A DNA stretch of 64,000 nt from Christensenella intestinihominis. Lineage in GTDB: Bacteria; Bacillota; Clostridia; Christensenellales; Christensenellaceae. Within the stretch, counting starts at the first letter, position 1. Every line of letters begins with the position of its first letter. Shown here piece after piece: positions 52,170-59,958 of this stretch. The DNA is taken from positions 55,339-119,338 of the forward strand of contig NZ_MAIQ01000009.1 in NCBI RefSeq assembly GCF_001678845.1, given 5' to 3'. The notes beneath the pieces are model-generated. The model had not been told where the DNA came from. It made no database searches and saw only the letters and a list, made by a program, of their open reading frames with translations. The translations under genes and the position numbers were made by a program.

Positions 52170-53144
52170 ATGGGTAGATATCTTAAAATCGCAGGACAGA
52201 GATTTGGAAAACTGACTGCCCTGCACCGTGTTGAAGACGGGACAAAGGGCTATGCTAAATGGTTGTGCCGTTGCGACTGCGGTAACGAAACCATCGTCAA
52301 TACCAAGTGGCTGTCGAGAGGCACGGTTACAAACTGCGGATGTATTCCGAAGAAAACGGCGAAAAATGGCCAGCGTGCAGAGAATTTGAAAGGCAGACGG
52401 TTTGGAAAATTGACGGTTCTAACGCGCGCGGAAAACAAAAATGGAAAGGTATGTTGGCTGTGCCGGTGTGACTGCGGCAGAGAAAAAATATATACCGCAC
52501 GCGATTTAAAAGCAGGACAAAAAAGCTGCGGATGTATCCGTGGATTGAACGATAAAAAATACAAAGACATATCTGGACATAAATTTGGACGACTTCTGGC
52601 TTTAGAAGCGACTAAACACAGAGATAAGAAAGGATCGGTCAAGTGGAAATGTATCTGTGATTGCGGAAAAAAGTGCCTCGTGACAGAGGATTCTCTGGTT
52701 TCAGGCAATACTGTAAGCTGTGGCTGTAGGAAAGCTGAGATCAATAAAGAAATGGGTAGGCTGGTAAGCTTCATAGACGGGACAAGTTATGAGTTGTTGA
52801 AATTCCGGAAAAATACACGATCTGACAGCAAAAGCGGATATCGTGGCATCACAATAACACGACACGGACGTTACCAAGTACATATAGGGTTCAAGAGGAA
52901 GAAGTACTATTTAGGAAACTATGAGAATCTTGCAGAGGCATTGGCTGTGCGTAAAGAGGCAGAAGAAGTCGTGCATAAGGGCTTTTGTGATGCTTACGAA
53001 CGCTGGAAAAAGCTGAGCAAAGAATTATATGATTGGGAAAAACTGAATCCATTGGTCTATGAGGTCAGCCTTATTAAGAAAGAATTTTACATAGAAAGTA
53101 ATATTGATGAGCTAGAAAGGCGGTGTTTCAAGAGGAATGAATGA
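52170..53144 (+). CDS. Protein with three zinc-ribbon repeats and an AP2 DNA-binding domain
   Basis: This is a 324-residue protein. Three tandem units of about 60 residues each have an F-G-(K/R)-L start, a W-x-C-x-CDCG centre and a CGC end (WLCRCDCGNETI/CGCIP, WLCRCDCGREKI/CGCIR, WKCICDCGKKCL/CGCRK). Then comes an AP2 domain (SGYRGITITRHGRYQVHIGFKRKKYYLGNYENLAEALAVR). Similar parts occur in phage and HNH homing proteins, but no HNH nuclease motif is visible here. It may bind element DNA. The gene is AT-richer than the backbone. Confidence 0.75.
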   Translation: MGRYLKIAGQRFGKLTALHRVEDGTKGYAKWLCRCDCGNETIVNTKWLSRGTVTNCGCIPKKTAKNGQRAENLKGRRFGKLTVLTRAENKNGKVCWLCRCDCGREKIYTARDLKAGQKSCGCIRGLNDKKYKDISGHKFGRLLALEATKHRDKKGSVKWKCICDCGKKCLVTEDSLVSGNTVSCGCRKAEINKEMGRLVSFIDGTSYELLKFRKNTRSDSKSGYRGITITRHGRYQVHIGFKRKKYYLGNYENLAEALAVRKEAEEVVHKGFCDAYERWKKLSKELYDWEKLNPLVYEVSLIKKEFYIESNIDELERRCFKRNE

Positions 53145-53189
53145 AACGTTTCCATAATTGAAATCAATTCCTGATAGGAGGGAGTTGTA

Positions 53190-53534
53190 ATGGCGAAGAT
53201 TGCAAGACCCGGATTTTTTACATTATTTGAGAATTCAATATTTCCTCTTCTTATCCTTGCTCTGTTGTATTTTCTGTGTAAGCCATTGTTTGTACAGAAC
53301 GACAAAATAAATTATCTGCTTGCATGGATTATATTGGGGATTCCATTTGGTTTACAAAAGATGTTTGTGTGGTTTGTGCCACACGGTTATGGAATCGGTG
53401 GCACAGTAGGAGTGTTTGCGTTAAATATCATTATTGGAGGTGTGATTGGCGGGGCAATTGCCGTTTGGCGCATTGCTTACGCCGTCTATTATATTCCATG
53501 CTTTATCCATTTAAGAGTTATCACCCGCCCTTGA
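53190..53534 (+). CDS. DUF6050-like small membrane protein
   Basis: This 114-residue protein has about four hydrophobic segments (NSIFPLLILALLYFL, NYLLAWIILGIPFG, IGGTVGVFALNIIIGGVIGGAI, WRIAYAVYYIP). The pattern resembles DUF6050 proteins of Clostridia mobile elements. No function is known. It has a GATAGGAGGGAGTTGTA binding site and is followed by a terminator at 53575. Confidence 0.65.
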   Translation: MAKIARPGFFTLFENSIFPLLILALLYFLCKPLFVQNDKINYLLAWIILGIPFGLQKMFVWFVPHGYGIGGTVGVFALNIIIGGVIGGAIAVWRIAYAVYYIPCFIHLRVITRP

Positions 53535-53574
53535 CATACATTACACAAGTAAAGCTAAATGCTAATCGGAAAGG

Positions 53575-53617
53575 CGCAAAACAGGTCTTGATCTAAGACC
53601 GGTTATTGCGTTTTTTT
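53575..53617 (+). terminator. Intrinsic terminator at the end of the cargo block
   Basis: CGCAA (53575-53579) pairs with TTGCG (53606-53610), and inside it GGTCTT (53584-53589) pairs with AAGACC (53595-53600). Seven T follow. Confidence 0.75.
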
Positions 53618-53680
53618 GACATCTAAAAGATTTTACGGAAAAGTTTTTGAAGGGCTGCATCAAGTTTCCATATCATGGGA

Positions 53681-53703
53681 CCTCGGGCCAACTTGGCCCG
53701 AGG
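53681..53703. repeat. Dispersed palindrome, copy 14
   Basis: The arms CCTCGGGCCA/TGGCCCGAGG carry a compensated change (C-G in place of T-A) and the centre is CCAACTTGG. The compensated change suggests that pairing itself is maintained. Confidence 0.9.
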
Positions 53704-53797
53704 TAATATACATACAATCTCATTGTCGATCTCCACCCTATCCCATTCGATATATGATTTCACAATTTAAGCTCGAAATCGAATGGAGGTAAATATA

Positions 53798-54217
53798 ATG
53801 ATGAGAATCAACTTGAAAGATTTTTATCCGTGGTATACGCACGATGAATATGTGGAAGTGCCGGACGAGATCGCGGAGGAAATGTTGATCTGTAAGCGGC
53901 ATGAAGAATCCAGCGAACGGCGCATCCGTCGCTATAAGGCACAGTATTCCCTCGACGCTGATGATGGAATTGAAATGCGGGTAGCATTTGCGGCCAAATC
54001 TCCGCATGAAGTCTTGGAATTTAAGGAGATGTTTTGTAACCTCTGTCGTGCGCTGAACGCCCTGCCGGAGATTCAGTCAAGGAGGATTGAAGCCCATTAT
54101 ATAATCGGCGTCAGCATTCGGGAGCTTGCCCGGATGGAAGGCATCGGAGAACGCAATCTGCGCAAGTCTATCCGCTATGGATTACGGGCGATGGGAAAAT
54201 TTTTGAAAAAATTTTAG
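53798..54217 (+). CDS. Sigma-factor-like regulator of the recombination module
   Basis: This 139-residue protein has an N-terminal MMRINLKDFYPWYTHDEYVEVPDEIAEEM, typical of sigma-like regulators of Clostridia conjugative elements. The C-terminal helix-turn-helix (IIGVSIRELARMEGIGERNLRKSIRYGLRAMGKFL) resembles sigma region 4. No region 2 is evident, so it may be a DNA-binding regulator rather than a full sigma factor. The start follows GAATGGAGGTAAATATA. It stands just before TnpW and the recombinases. Confidence 0.78.
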   Translation: MMRINLKDFYPWYTHDEYVEVPDEIAEEMLICKRHEESSERRIRRYKAQYSLDADDGIEMRVAFAAKSPHEVLEFKEMFCNLCRALNALPEIQSRRIEAHYIIGVSIRELARMEGIGERNLRKSIRYGLRAMGKFLKKF

Positions 54218-54278
54218 CCATCAGGGGACCGAAATCCTCAAAAAATGTCCTGATATATAGAGGGACTTTTTTAAGGAG

Positions 54279-54301
54279 CTTCGGGCCAACTTGGCCCGGA
54301 G
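54279..54301. repeat. Dispersed palindrome, copy 15
   Basis: CTTCGGGCCAACTTGGCCCG is followed by GAG; one change in the right outer arm. It is the rightmost copy, just before tnpW. Confidence 0.85.
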
Positions 54302-54381
54302 TGCAAAACAAAGCGAAACGGACGGTATACGCTGTCCTTTCCTTTTATGTGGATCGTGAAACAGGAAAGGAATTTTCGCTT

Positions 54382-54540
54382 ATGAAAAACCAAAATGAGA
54401 ATACAGTAGTACGTAAATACAATATCGGAGGTACGACATATATCGTAAAGGCTTCCGTCAAGTCAGGATCTGCCGAGGATGCGGTCAAAAAAGTACGCCG
54501 CCTGATCAGGGGCGAAATGCAGAAAGCAAAGCAGGCGTAA
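54382..54540 (+). CDS. tnpW: TnpW-family transposon protein
   Basis: This small protein (52 residues from the ATG at 54382; a GTG at 54301 would give 79) has VVRKYNIGGTTYIVKASVKSGSAEDAVKKVRRLIRGEM, the core of the TnpW family encoded beside serine recombinases of Tn4451-like and related elements. The role is unknown. I prefer the internal ATG because the longer form starts inside a palindrome copy. Confidence 0.78.
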   Translation: MKNQNENTVVRKYNIGGTTYIVKASVKSGSAEDAVKKVRRLIRGEMQKAKQA

Positions 54541-54656
54541 CCTTTTTGAGGAAGTTACGGCATCATGGACGGCAGGCGGGATATGTCATATAATATATGT
54601 ATAAGTTCTGTATATATGGTTCCCGTTTGTCCGGCTGCCGGAATTGGAGGCAGATC

Positions 54657-55049
54657 ATGAAACAAAATACGGACAAAACGATAGCGTTATACTACCGTAC
54701 AGCGCACCAAAGTATAGAACCGCACCTTGACAATCAAATGCAAAAACTTCTTTGCTATGCAAGAGAAAGCAGGCTCAAAAGCTATCTCCTTTATGTGGAC
54801 ACTAGGGTAAGCGGCATAACGCTTGACCGCCCGGCAATGTCCGGAATGATAGCCGGTATACGGGACAGAAAGATTAGCAGGATCGTCGTAACGGACACAG
54901 CCCGAATTGCGCGGAATATATCAGGCATGATGGAATTCTTCCATTTGGCGGGAAAATATGATGTGGATATTACCGTGATTGACGAAAACATAACGGTAGA
55001 TTCCTTTCTCTTGCTGTCCTGCATGATGGAAGGGGGCGGCTTGAAATGA
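54657..55049 (+). CDS. Resolvase-domain protein lacking the catalytic serine
   Basis: This 130-residue protein covers only the catalytic domain of serine recombinases (LYYRTAHQSIEPHLDNQMQKLLCYARE; then YVDTRVSGITLDRPAMSGMIAGIRDRKISRIVVTDTARIARN). In the canonical Y-x-R-x-S motif the serine should stand at residue 16, but Ala is found (YYRTA); the later S-R-x-x-R also reads ARIAR. It has no DNA-binding domain. It probably cannot cut DNA and may modulate the large recombinase, whose gene overlaps it by ATGA. Confidence 0.75.
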   Translation: MKQNTDKTIALYYRTAHQSIEPHLDNQMQKLLCYARESRLKSYLLYVDTRVSGITLDRPAMSGMIAGIRDRKISRIVVTDTARIARNISGMMEFFHLAGKYDVDITVIDENITVDSFLLLSCMMEGGGLK

Positions 55050-56782
55050 CAACCCCCGTAACGTCCTTTCAAAGAATTGGTGAAGCAAGTCCGCTTTCCG
55101 CAGAAGCACGCGAAAGTATTTTAGAACTGTTCGCACAGGAACCCGCAGGGCAGCCTGTGGAATACACCGGGCTGACCGCGTTGTATGCGCGCCTGTCGCA
55201 GGATGACGGCACGGAAGGCGAAAGCAACAGTATCAGCAACCAGAAAAAGATATTGGAGCGTTATTGCCGCGACCACGGCTACACGAATATCCGGCATTAT
55301 GAGGACGACGGGTATACCGGGACGAATTTCAACCGTCCGGGCTTTCAGAAAATGCTTGCGGATATCAAGGCGGGCAGGATCGTTCGCGTAATCGTTAAAG
55401 ATATGTCCCGGTTTGGGAGGGATTATCTGCAAGTGGGAATGTATACGGACGTCCTGTTTCAAGAGTTAGGCGTACATTTTATCGCTGTCAACGACGGAGT
55501 GGACAGCACACGGGGCGACAACGAATTTACCGCCATACGCAACATATTCAATGAGATGTACGCAAGGGACACGTCAAAGAAAATACGGGCAACGTGGAAA
55601 TCCAAAGGGAATGCAGGCGAACACCTTTGCACAAACCCGCCCTATGGATACAGGAAAAGCCCGGAGGATGAAAAGAAGTGGATCATTGACGAGGAAGCCG
55701 CCGCCGTGGTACAGAAGGTTTTTTCCCTCTGTATCGGTGGATTAGGCCCGACGCAGATCGCTAAGTGGCTGCATGAAAACCGTGTCCTATGTCCTGCGGC
55801 TTACGCTGTGTCCAAAGGCAAAAAACCGACTACAAAGCCGCCGCAGGATGTATACCGCTGGAATAACGAAGCAGTTTCCAGAATGTTATCCCGGATCGAA
55901 TATCTGGGGCATACGGTGAATTTCAAGACCTGCAAAAAGTCTTACAAGAGCAAAAAAAAGCTGTGGACTGATCCGAGCGAGTGGGCGGTGTTTGAAAACA
56001 CACAGGAGCCGATCATTGAGGAAAGCGTGTTTATGGCCGTGCAGAATATCCGCAAGGAACGCAAACGGCCTACGCGGATGGGAGAAATGGGGATGTTCTC
56101 CGGGCTGCTCTACTGTATGGACTGCGGGGGCAGGATGTACCTTTGCCGCGCAAATCATTTTGAAAAACGGCAGGAATATTATCTCTGCTCCACATACCGC
56201 AAAGATCGAGCGCTGTGTTCCACGCACACGATCCGCCACGTAATATTGGAAGAAATCGTTTTGAGGAATCTGCGGGAAGCGATACAATATGTTTCCCGGT
56301 ATGAAAATGATTTTATCCGGGAAGCGGCGGAGCTGGAAACAAGGGAGCAAAGCCATATGTTGGCGAAAAAACAGGATATGCTTGAGCAGGCGGAAAAGCG
56401 GAGGGCTGAGCTGGACACGATCTTCCGCAGGCTGTATGAAGATAATGTTATGGGAAAACTGACGGACGAGCGGTTCCTGAAGCTGTCCCGTGAATATGAG
56501 CGCGAACAGGAAGAACTGAAAATGCAATCAGAAACGCTTCGTAAGGACATACAGCAGGGAGAAAAGCAAAAGGTCAATGTCAAGAACTTTATTGCTATGG
56601 TAAAGAAATATACCGATTTGAAGCAGGTGGACGCAACGATACTGCGGGAATTTATCCATAAGATTTATATTTCCGCGTGTGACAGGACGTCTGATACACG
56701 GGAAATCCACATTGTATATAACTTCATCGGGCCATTTGATTTTGACAAAGCAATCGAGCAGGCAAAAAGAAAATCGGCATAG
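55046..56782 (+). CDS. Large serine recombinase (TnpX-like integrase of the element)
   Basis: This 578-residue recombinase should excise and insert the element. The resolvase domain has TALYARLSQDDGTEGES with Ser51 and VKDMSRFGRDYLQVG. A recombinase domain (NPPYGYRKSPED...) follows, then a zinc ribbon (LLYCMDCGGRMYLCRA; later LCSTYRKDRALCS), a coiled coil (about 430-510) and a C-terminal DUF4368-type end (HIVYNFIGPFDF). An N-terminal extension of about 45 residues precedes the usual start. Its position at the right edge is typical for this element class. Confidence 0.93.
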   Translation: MTTPVTSFQRIGEASPLSAEARESILELFAQEPAGQPVEYTGLTALYARLSQDDGTEGESNSISNQKKILERYCRDHGYTNIRHYEDDGYTGTNFNRPGFQKMLADIKAGRIVRVIVKDMSRFGRDYLQVGMYTDVLFQELGVHFIAVNDGVDSTRGDNEFTAIRNIFNEMYARDTSKKIRATWKSKGNAGEHLCTNPPYGYRKSPEDEKKWIIDEEAAAVVQKVFSLCIGGLGPTQIAKWLHENRVLCPAAYAVSKGKKPTTKPPQDVYRWNNEAVSRMLSRIEYLGHTVNFKTCKKSYKSKKKLWTDPSEWAVFENTQEPIIEESVFMAVQNIRKERKRPTRMGEMGMFSGLLYCMDCGGRMYLCRANHFEKRQEYYLCSTYRKDRALCSTHTIRHVILEEIVLRNLREAIQYVSRYENDFIREAAELETREQSHMLAKKQDMLEQAEKRRAELDTIFRRLYEDNVMGKLTDERFLKLSREYEREQEELKMQSETLRKDIQQGEKQKVNVKNFIAMVKKYTDLKQVDATILREFIHKIYISACDRTSDTREIHIVYNFIGPFDFDKAIEQAKRKSA

Positions 56783-56836
56783 ACTTCTTATGCTATACCG
56801 ATTCACTACACTATGTTTTTTTACTTCACCGCTCCT

Positions 56837-56851
56837 TTGTGCGCGTTTTTT
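56837..56851. repeat. 15-bp segment inverted relative to 1918-1932
   Basis: TTGTGCGCGTTTTTT is the exact reverse complement of the stretch after the trpB-like gene. It lies 55 bases beyond the recombinase stop codon. The region 56783-56916 has no other clear signal. Confidence 0.35.
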
Positions 56852-56916
56852 GTTTATTGCGTAAAAATTTGTTTTAACGTAAAATGATAGCTGGGGCAAA
56901 CCCGCGGGAGTATTAT

Positions 56917-58452
56917 ATGAAAAAATTTTTCAGTTTCTTCATCAGCCGGATGTTTATCGTATTTGCCTTGATCGGCATCCAGGCATGGATTATCATCAGC
57001 CTTTTTTTGTATTTTGACGACCAGTCACAGGTTATCCGGACAATTTTCTGGGTGGCAGGTCTTGTGATGACGCTTTACATTGTAAATAAGCGGCAAAACC
57101 CGTCTTACAAGCTCGCCTGGATCATTGTGATCCTGGTGCTGCCCGTGTTCGGCGTGTTGATGTATATCTTTTTCAGCCAGCGCCAGCTGACAAGGAGGCT
57201 GCGACGGAAAGCGGAGGCGGAGATCAAAAAATCAATGCCGCTCCTGGGGCAGGACCGCCGCGTGACGCACGAGCTTGAAGAGAAAAACCTTGATGCGCTG
57301 CGCCAGACGGACTATATACGCCGGGCAAGCATGTTTCCCGTTTATGATAAAACGGAATCGGAATATTTTTCCAGCGGGGAAGCCTTTTTCGAGCGGCTGA
57401 AAACAGAGCTTGAAAAGGCGGAGCGCTATATTTTCATGGAGTATTTTATTGTGGAAAAAGGCGTCATGTGGGACAGCGTGCTGGAAATTTTGCAGCGCAA
57501 GGCGGCCGAAGGAGTGGACGTGCGCTTTATGTACGACGACATGGGCTGTGCGCGCACGCTTCCGTTCCGCTATTTCAAGCGGCTGCGTGAAATGGGAATT
57601 AAGGCCACGACGTTTAACCCGCTCCGGCCCGAGCTTTCCTCGATTTTCAATAACCGAAACCATCGAAAGGTCACTGTAATAGACGGGCATACGGCGTTTT
57701 GCAGCGGGGCGAACCTTGCCGACGAATATATCAATGCAATCGAGCGTTTCGGCCACTGGAAGGACGGCGCGGTGATGCTCAGGGGCGCGGGCGCATGGGC
57801 CTTTGCCGTGATGTTCCTGCAGGCATGGAATTTTATGATGCAGGAGGACGGCGACTATTCCGTGTTCCGGCCAAAGCCGCAGGAGCTCGAGGGAATCGAG
57901 TCGGACGGATATGTCCAGCCGTTTACGGATGATCCGATGGACGACGAATACGTCAGTGAAAATACCTACATGAATATGCTCGGCAGGGCAAAGCGGTATC
58001 TTTATATCAATACGCCCTACCTGATCCTGGACAATGAATTCATGACCGCCCTTGAAAACGCGGCGAAAAGCGGGGTGGACGTACGTATTACCACGCCCCA
58101 TATTCCGGATAAAAAGATGGTATTCCTGCTTACGAGGGCGCATTACGAGGAGCTTTTGAAGGCGGGCGTCAGGATTTATGAATATACGCCGGGCTTTATC
58201 CATACAAAAACCTTTGTATGCGACGATGAATTCGGGATTATCGGCACAATTAACCTCGATTACCGCAGCCTGTTCCTGCATTATGAATGCGGTGTGTGGC
58301 TCTATGGAACGAAGACCATCGGGCAGCTGAAAGAGGATTATCTGGAAACGCTCGAGGTATGCCGGGAAGTATCCTATGAAGAGGTGCACCGGCGGCCGTG
58401 GTATATACGCCTCATGCAGGCGATTCTGCGCGTGTTTGCGCCGATGATGTAA
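56917..58452 (+). CDS. cls: Cardiolipin synthase (phospholipase D family)
   Basis: This 511-residue membrane enzyme joins two phosphatidylglycerol molecules to make cardiolipin. Two N-terminal membrane helices (about 8-28 and 36-62) precede two HKD motifs: NHRKVTVIDGHTAFCSGANLAD and HTKTFVCDDEFGIIGTINLD. The length is typical of bacterial Cls. The start at 56917 follows CGCGGGAGTATTAT. It is the first chromosomal gene right of the element. Confidence 0.94.
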   Translation: MKKFFSFFISRMFIVFALIGIQAWIIISLFLYFDDQSQVIRTIFWVAGLVMTLYIVNKRQNPSYKLAWIIVILVLPVFGVLMYIFFSQRQLTRRLRRKAEAEIKKSMPLLGQDRRVTHELEEKNLDALRQTDYIRRASMFPVYDKTESEYFSSGEAFFERLKTELEKAERYIFMEYFIVEKGVMWDSVLEILQRKAAEGVDVRFMYDDMGCARTLPFRYFKRLREMGIKATTFNPLRPELSSIFNNRNHRKVTVIDGHTAFCSGANLADEYINAIERFGHWKDGAVMLRGAGAWAFAVMFLQAWNFMMQEDGDYSVFRPKPQELEGIESDGYVQPFTDDPMDDEYVSENTYMNMLGRAKRYLYINTPYLILDNEFMTALENAAKSGVDVRITTPHIPDKKMVFLLTRAHYEELLKAGVRIYEYTPGFIHTKTFVCDDEFGIIGTINLDYRSLFLHYECGVWLYGTKTIGQLKEDYLETLEVCREVSYEEVHRRPWYIRLMQAILRVFAPMM

Positions 58453-58512
58453 TGAAAAAGGATTTTTGGGGTATTAATATGTCGTTCAAAATATTAGCTT
58501 GGGAAGTGTAAA

Positions 58513-59457
58513 ATGATACAAACAGATAAAGGGATCGGCCTTCTGGCGGATCAAACGGTAACCGATATCGCGCAAAACGCCGTGGACTCATACACCACAT
58601 GGGAGAAAGAGACCTTTGCCCTCGGCGGGCTTTTGAACACCGTTATTTATGCGGCGATTGTGGCCGTGATTGCTTTTATCATCATTAAATTGATCCAGCA
58701 TTTCCTCGCGCGAAAGCTGACGGGCAACGCGCGGATTTTTTACCGGCTGATTTATGTGGCGATTATTATCATTGCGGTTTTATGCGTGCTCGCGACGATT
58801 AAGCCGCTGGGCAACCTCGGGGCCGGCCTTCTTGCAAGCTCGGGAATCGCCGGGATCGTGATTGGCCTTGCGGCGCAGCAGACGCTTGGGAATGTGTTCA
58901 GCGGCATATCGATCAGCGCGGCAAAACCGTTTGAGGTGGGAGAGTTCATTGAAATCCTGAATGTTACACCGCCGGTCATGGGTGTGGTAAAGGACATCGG
59001 CCTGCGCCATACGACAATTCTCGATGCCTCGAACAAGAGCATTGTAATCCCGAACAGCATCATTGACAAAGATATGATCCGCGCGTCTCATATTGTGGAA
59101 CAGTCAAACGTATGCAGCTTCCTTGATGTGGGAATTTCCTATGACAGCGATATCGACCTTGCAATGAAGCTTCTTTCGGATATTGTTAAGGCCCACGCAG
59201 GAACGCTCGACGTGCGCACGGAGAAAGAAAAGAAAAACGGGGTTCCGGCGGTCACGGTGCGCGTACAGAATCTCGGGGAGTCGGCAATCCAGCTGCGGGC
59301 GTTTGTATGGACGCCGGATACCTCTTCCAGCTTCCCGATCCTGTCCGATTTGCGCTATTCGGTCAAAAAAGAGTTTGACCGTCACGGGATAGAGATTCCT
59401 TACCCATACCGCAGCGTGGTGCTGAAGGGCGGGAAAAGCAAAGAGGACACGGAATAA
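58513..59457 (+). CDS. MscS-type mechanosensitive channel
   Basis: This 314-residue membrane protein has three N-terminal helices. The third is the pore helix with GLLASSGIAGIVIGLAAQQTLGNVFSGISIS, the small-residue pattern of MscS. The cytoplasmic beta domain contains FEVGEFIEI and the stretch NKSIVIPNSIIDKD. It opens under membrane tension to release solutes. It lies 60 bases after cls in the same direction and has no strong binding site (GGGAAGTGTAAA). Confidence 0.93.
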   Translation: MIQTDKGIGLLADQTVTDIAQNAVDSYTTWEKETFALGGLLNTVIYAAIVAVIAFIIIKLIQHFLARKLTGNARIFYRLIYVAIIIIAVLCVLATIKPLGNLGAGLLASSGIAGIVIGLAAQQTLGNVFSGISISAAKPFEVGEFIEILNVTPPVMGVVKDIGLRHTTILDASNKSIVIPNSIIDKDMIRASHIVEQSNVCSFLDVGISYDSDIDLAMKLLSDIVKAHAGTLDVRTEKEKKNGVPAVTVRVQNLGESAIQLRAFVWTPDTSSSFPILSDLRYSVKKEFDRHGIEIPYPYRSVVLKGGKSKEDTE

Positions 59458-59491
59458 ATCCGTGCCCTTTTATCATTTGAAAGGAGAAAAA

Positions 59492-59665
59492 TCAGTTAAT
59501 TGAGGCTGATACCGTTTCGGCTTGGGTCTCTGTTGACGCCGTAAGGCTTTCCGCCAGGTTTCGTACGGGAAGCGGAGTATTCGGGAGCGTCACAAAGATC
59601 ATTGCGAGGCCTACGATAATAACTGCCGAGAGTGCGATAAATTTTGCCGCCATACTGTGTGACAT
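59492..59665 (-). CDS. Small single-pass membrane protein
   Basis: This 57-residue frame has one membrane segment (FIALSAVIIVGLAMIFVTL) and a polar Thr/Glu-rich tail. GAAAGGAAGTGAAACAA before the ATG is a fair binding site, and it is the only gene on this strand between mscS and pyrB. I do not recognise it. Confidence 0.5.
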   Translation of the reverse strand: MSHSMAAKFIALSAVIIVGLAMIFVTLPNTPLPVRNLAESLTASTETQAETVSASIN

Positions 59666-59749
59666 TTGTTTCACTTCCTTTCCCGAAATCAATCGTTCTG
59701 GTTTAATAATGGACGCTTTTTTCCATATGGAAACATGAAAATTCTCCTC

Positions 59750-59778
59750 TTGCCATTCGCTTTCTTGTGTAGTAGAAT
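59750..59778 (+). promoter_or_regulatory. Promoter of the pyr/arg operon
   Basis: TTGCCA (59750-59755), 17 bases, then TAGAAT (59773-59778), just upstream of the PyrR-type leader. Confidence 0.75.
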
Positions 59779-59791
59779 AATTGAGGATACA

Positions 59792-59894
59792 TAAAAGAAC
59801 CTTTAAATTGGTACAGAGAGGCTGATAAGGTTTTACACATTTATTTTTTCGTGCAATCGCAATGTCTTTCTGTCACAGGGGAGACATTTTTTTG
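59792..59894 (+). promoter_or_regulatory. PyrR-type attenuator leader
   Basis: GGTACAGAGAGGCTGATAAGG (59810-59830 region) matches the conserved PyrR-binding loop (CAGAGAGGCT...AAGG). It is followed by an intrinsic terminator: ATGTCT (59862-59867) with AGACAT (59882-59887) and seven T. With UMP, PyrR would stabilise the structure that permits termination before pyrB. No pyrR gene is in the window. Confidence 0.8.
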
Positions 59895-59958
59895 TACCTT
59901 CGGGGGGGAAGCCGCGTGTGCGGATTATGTATGAAATCGACAAAACAGGAGGAACCTG

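Larger units (their letters stand above)
2042..56860. mobile_element. Integrative and conjugative element with pilus and defence cargo (ends approximate)
   Basis: The interval holds a full set of type IV secretion genes (PcfB, VirD4, VirB6-like, PrgI, VirB4, cell-wall hydrolase), MobC and relaxase, a partition-like protein, and a large serine recombinase at the right edge. It sits between chromosomal housekeeping genes. A dispersed palindrome family is confined to this interval. The exact ends could not be fixed: I found no convincing direct repeat between 1910-2160 and 56783-56916. The gene order resembles Tn1549/CTn-type elements with a TnpX-like recombinase (established knowledge). The 31.8-53.6 kb part is cargo. 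Confidence 0.8.

Noticed and set aside
2062..54301. Reading the dispersed palindromes as intrinsic terminators
   Set aside because: None is followed by a T-run, three lie inside coding sequences, and most stand just upstream of genes rather than after them.
1910..56916. attL/attR direct repeats of the element
   Set aside because: Comparison of the two edges by eye gave only short AT-rich matches; nothing long enough to report as attachment sites.
57232..58389. Long minus-strand open frame opposite cls
   Set aside because: The plus strand encodes a clear cardiolipin synthase with both HKD motifs; the antisense frame has no domain or start signal.
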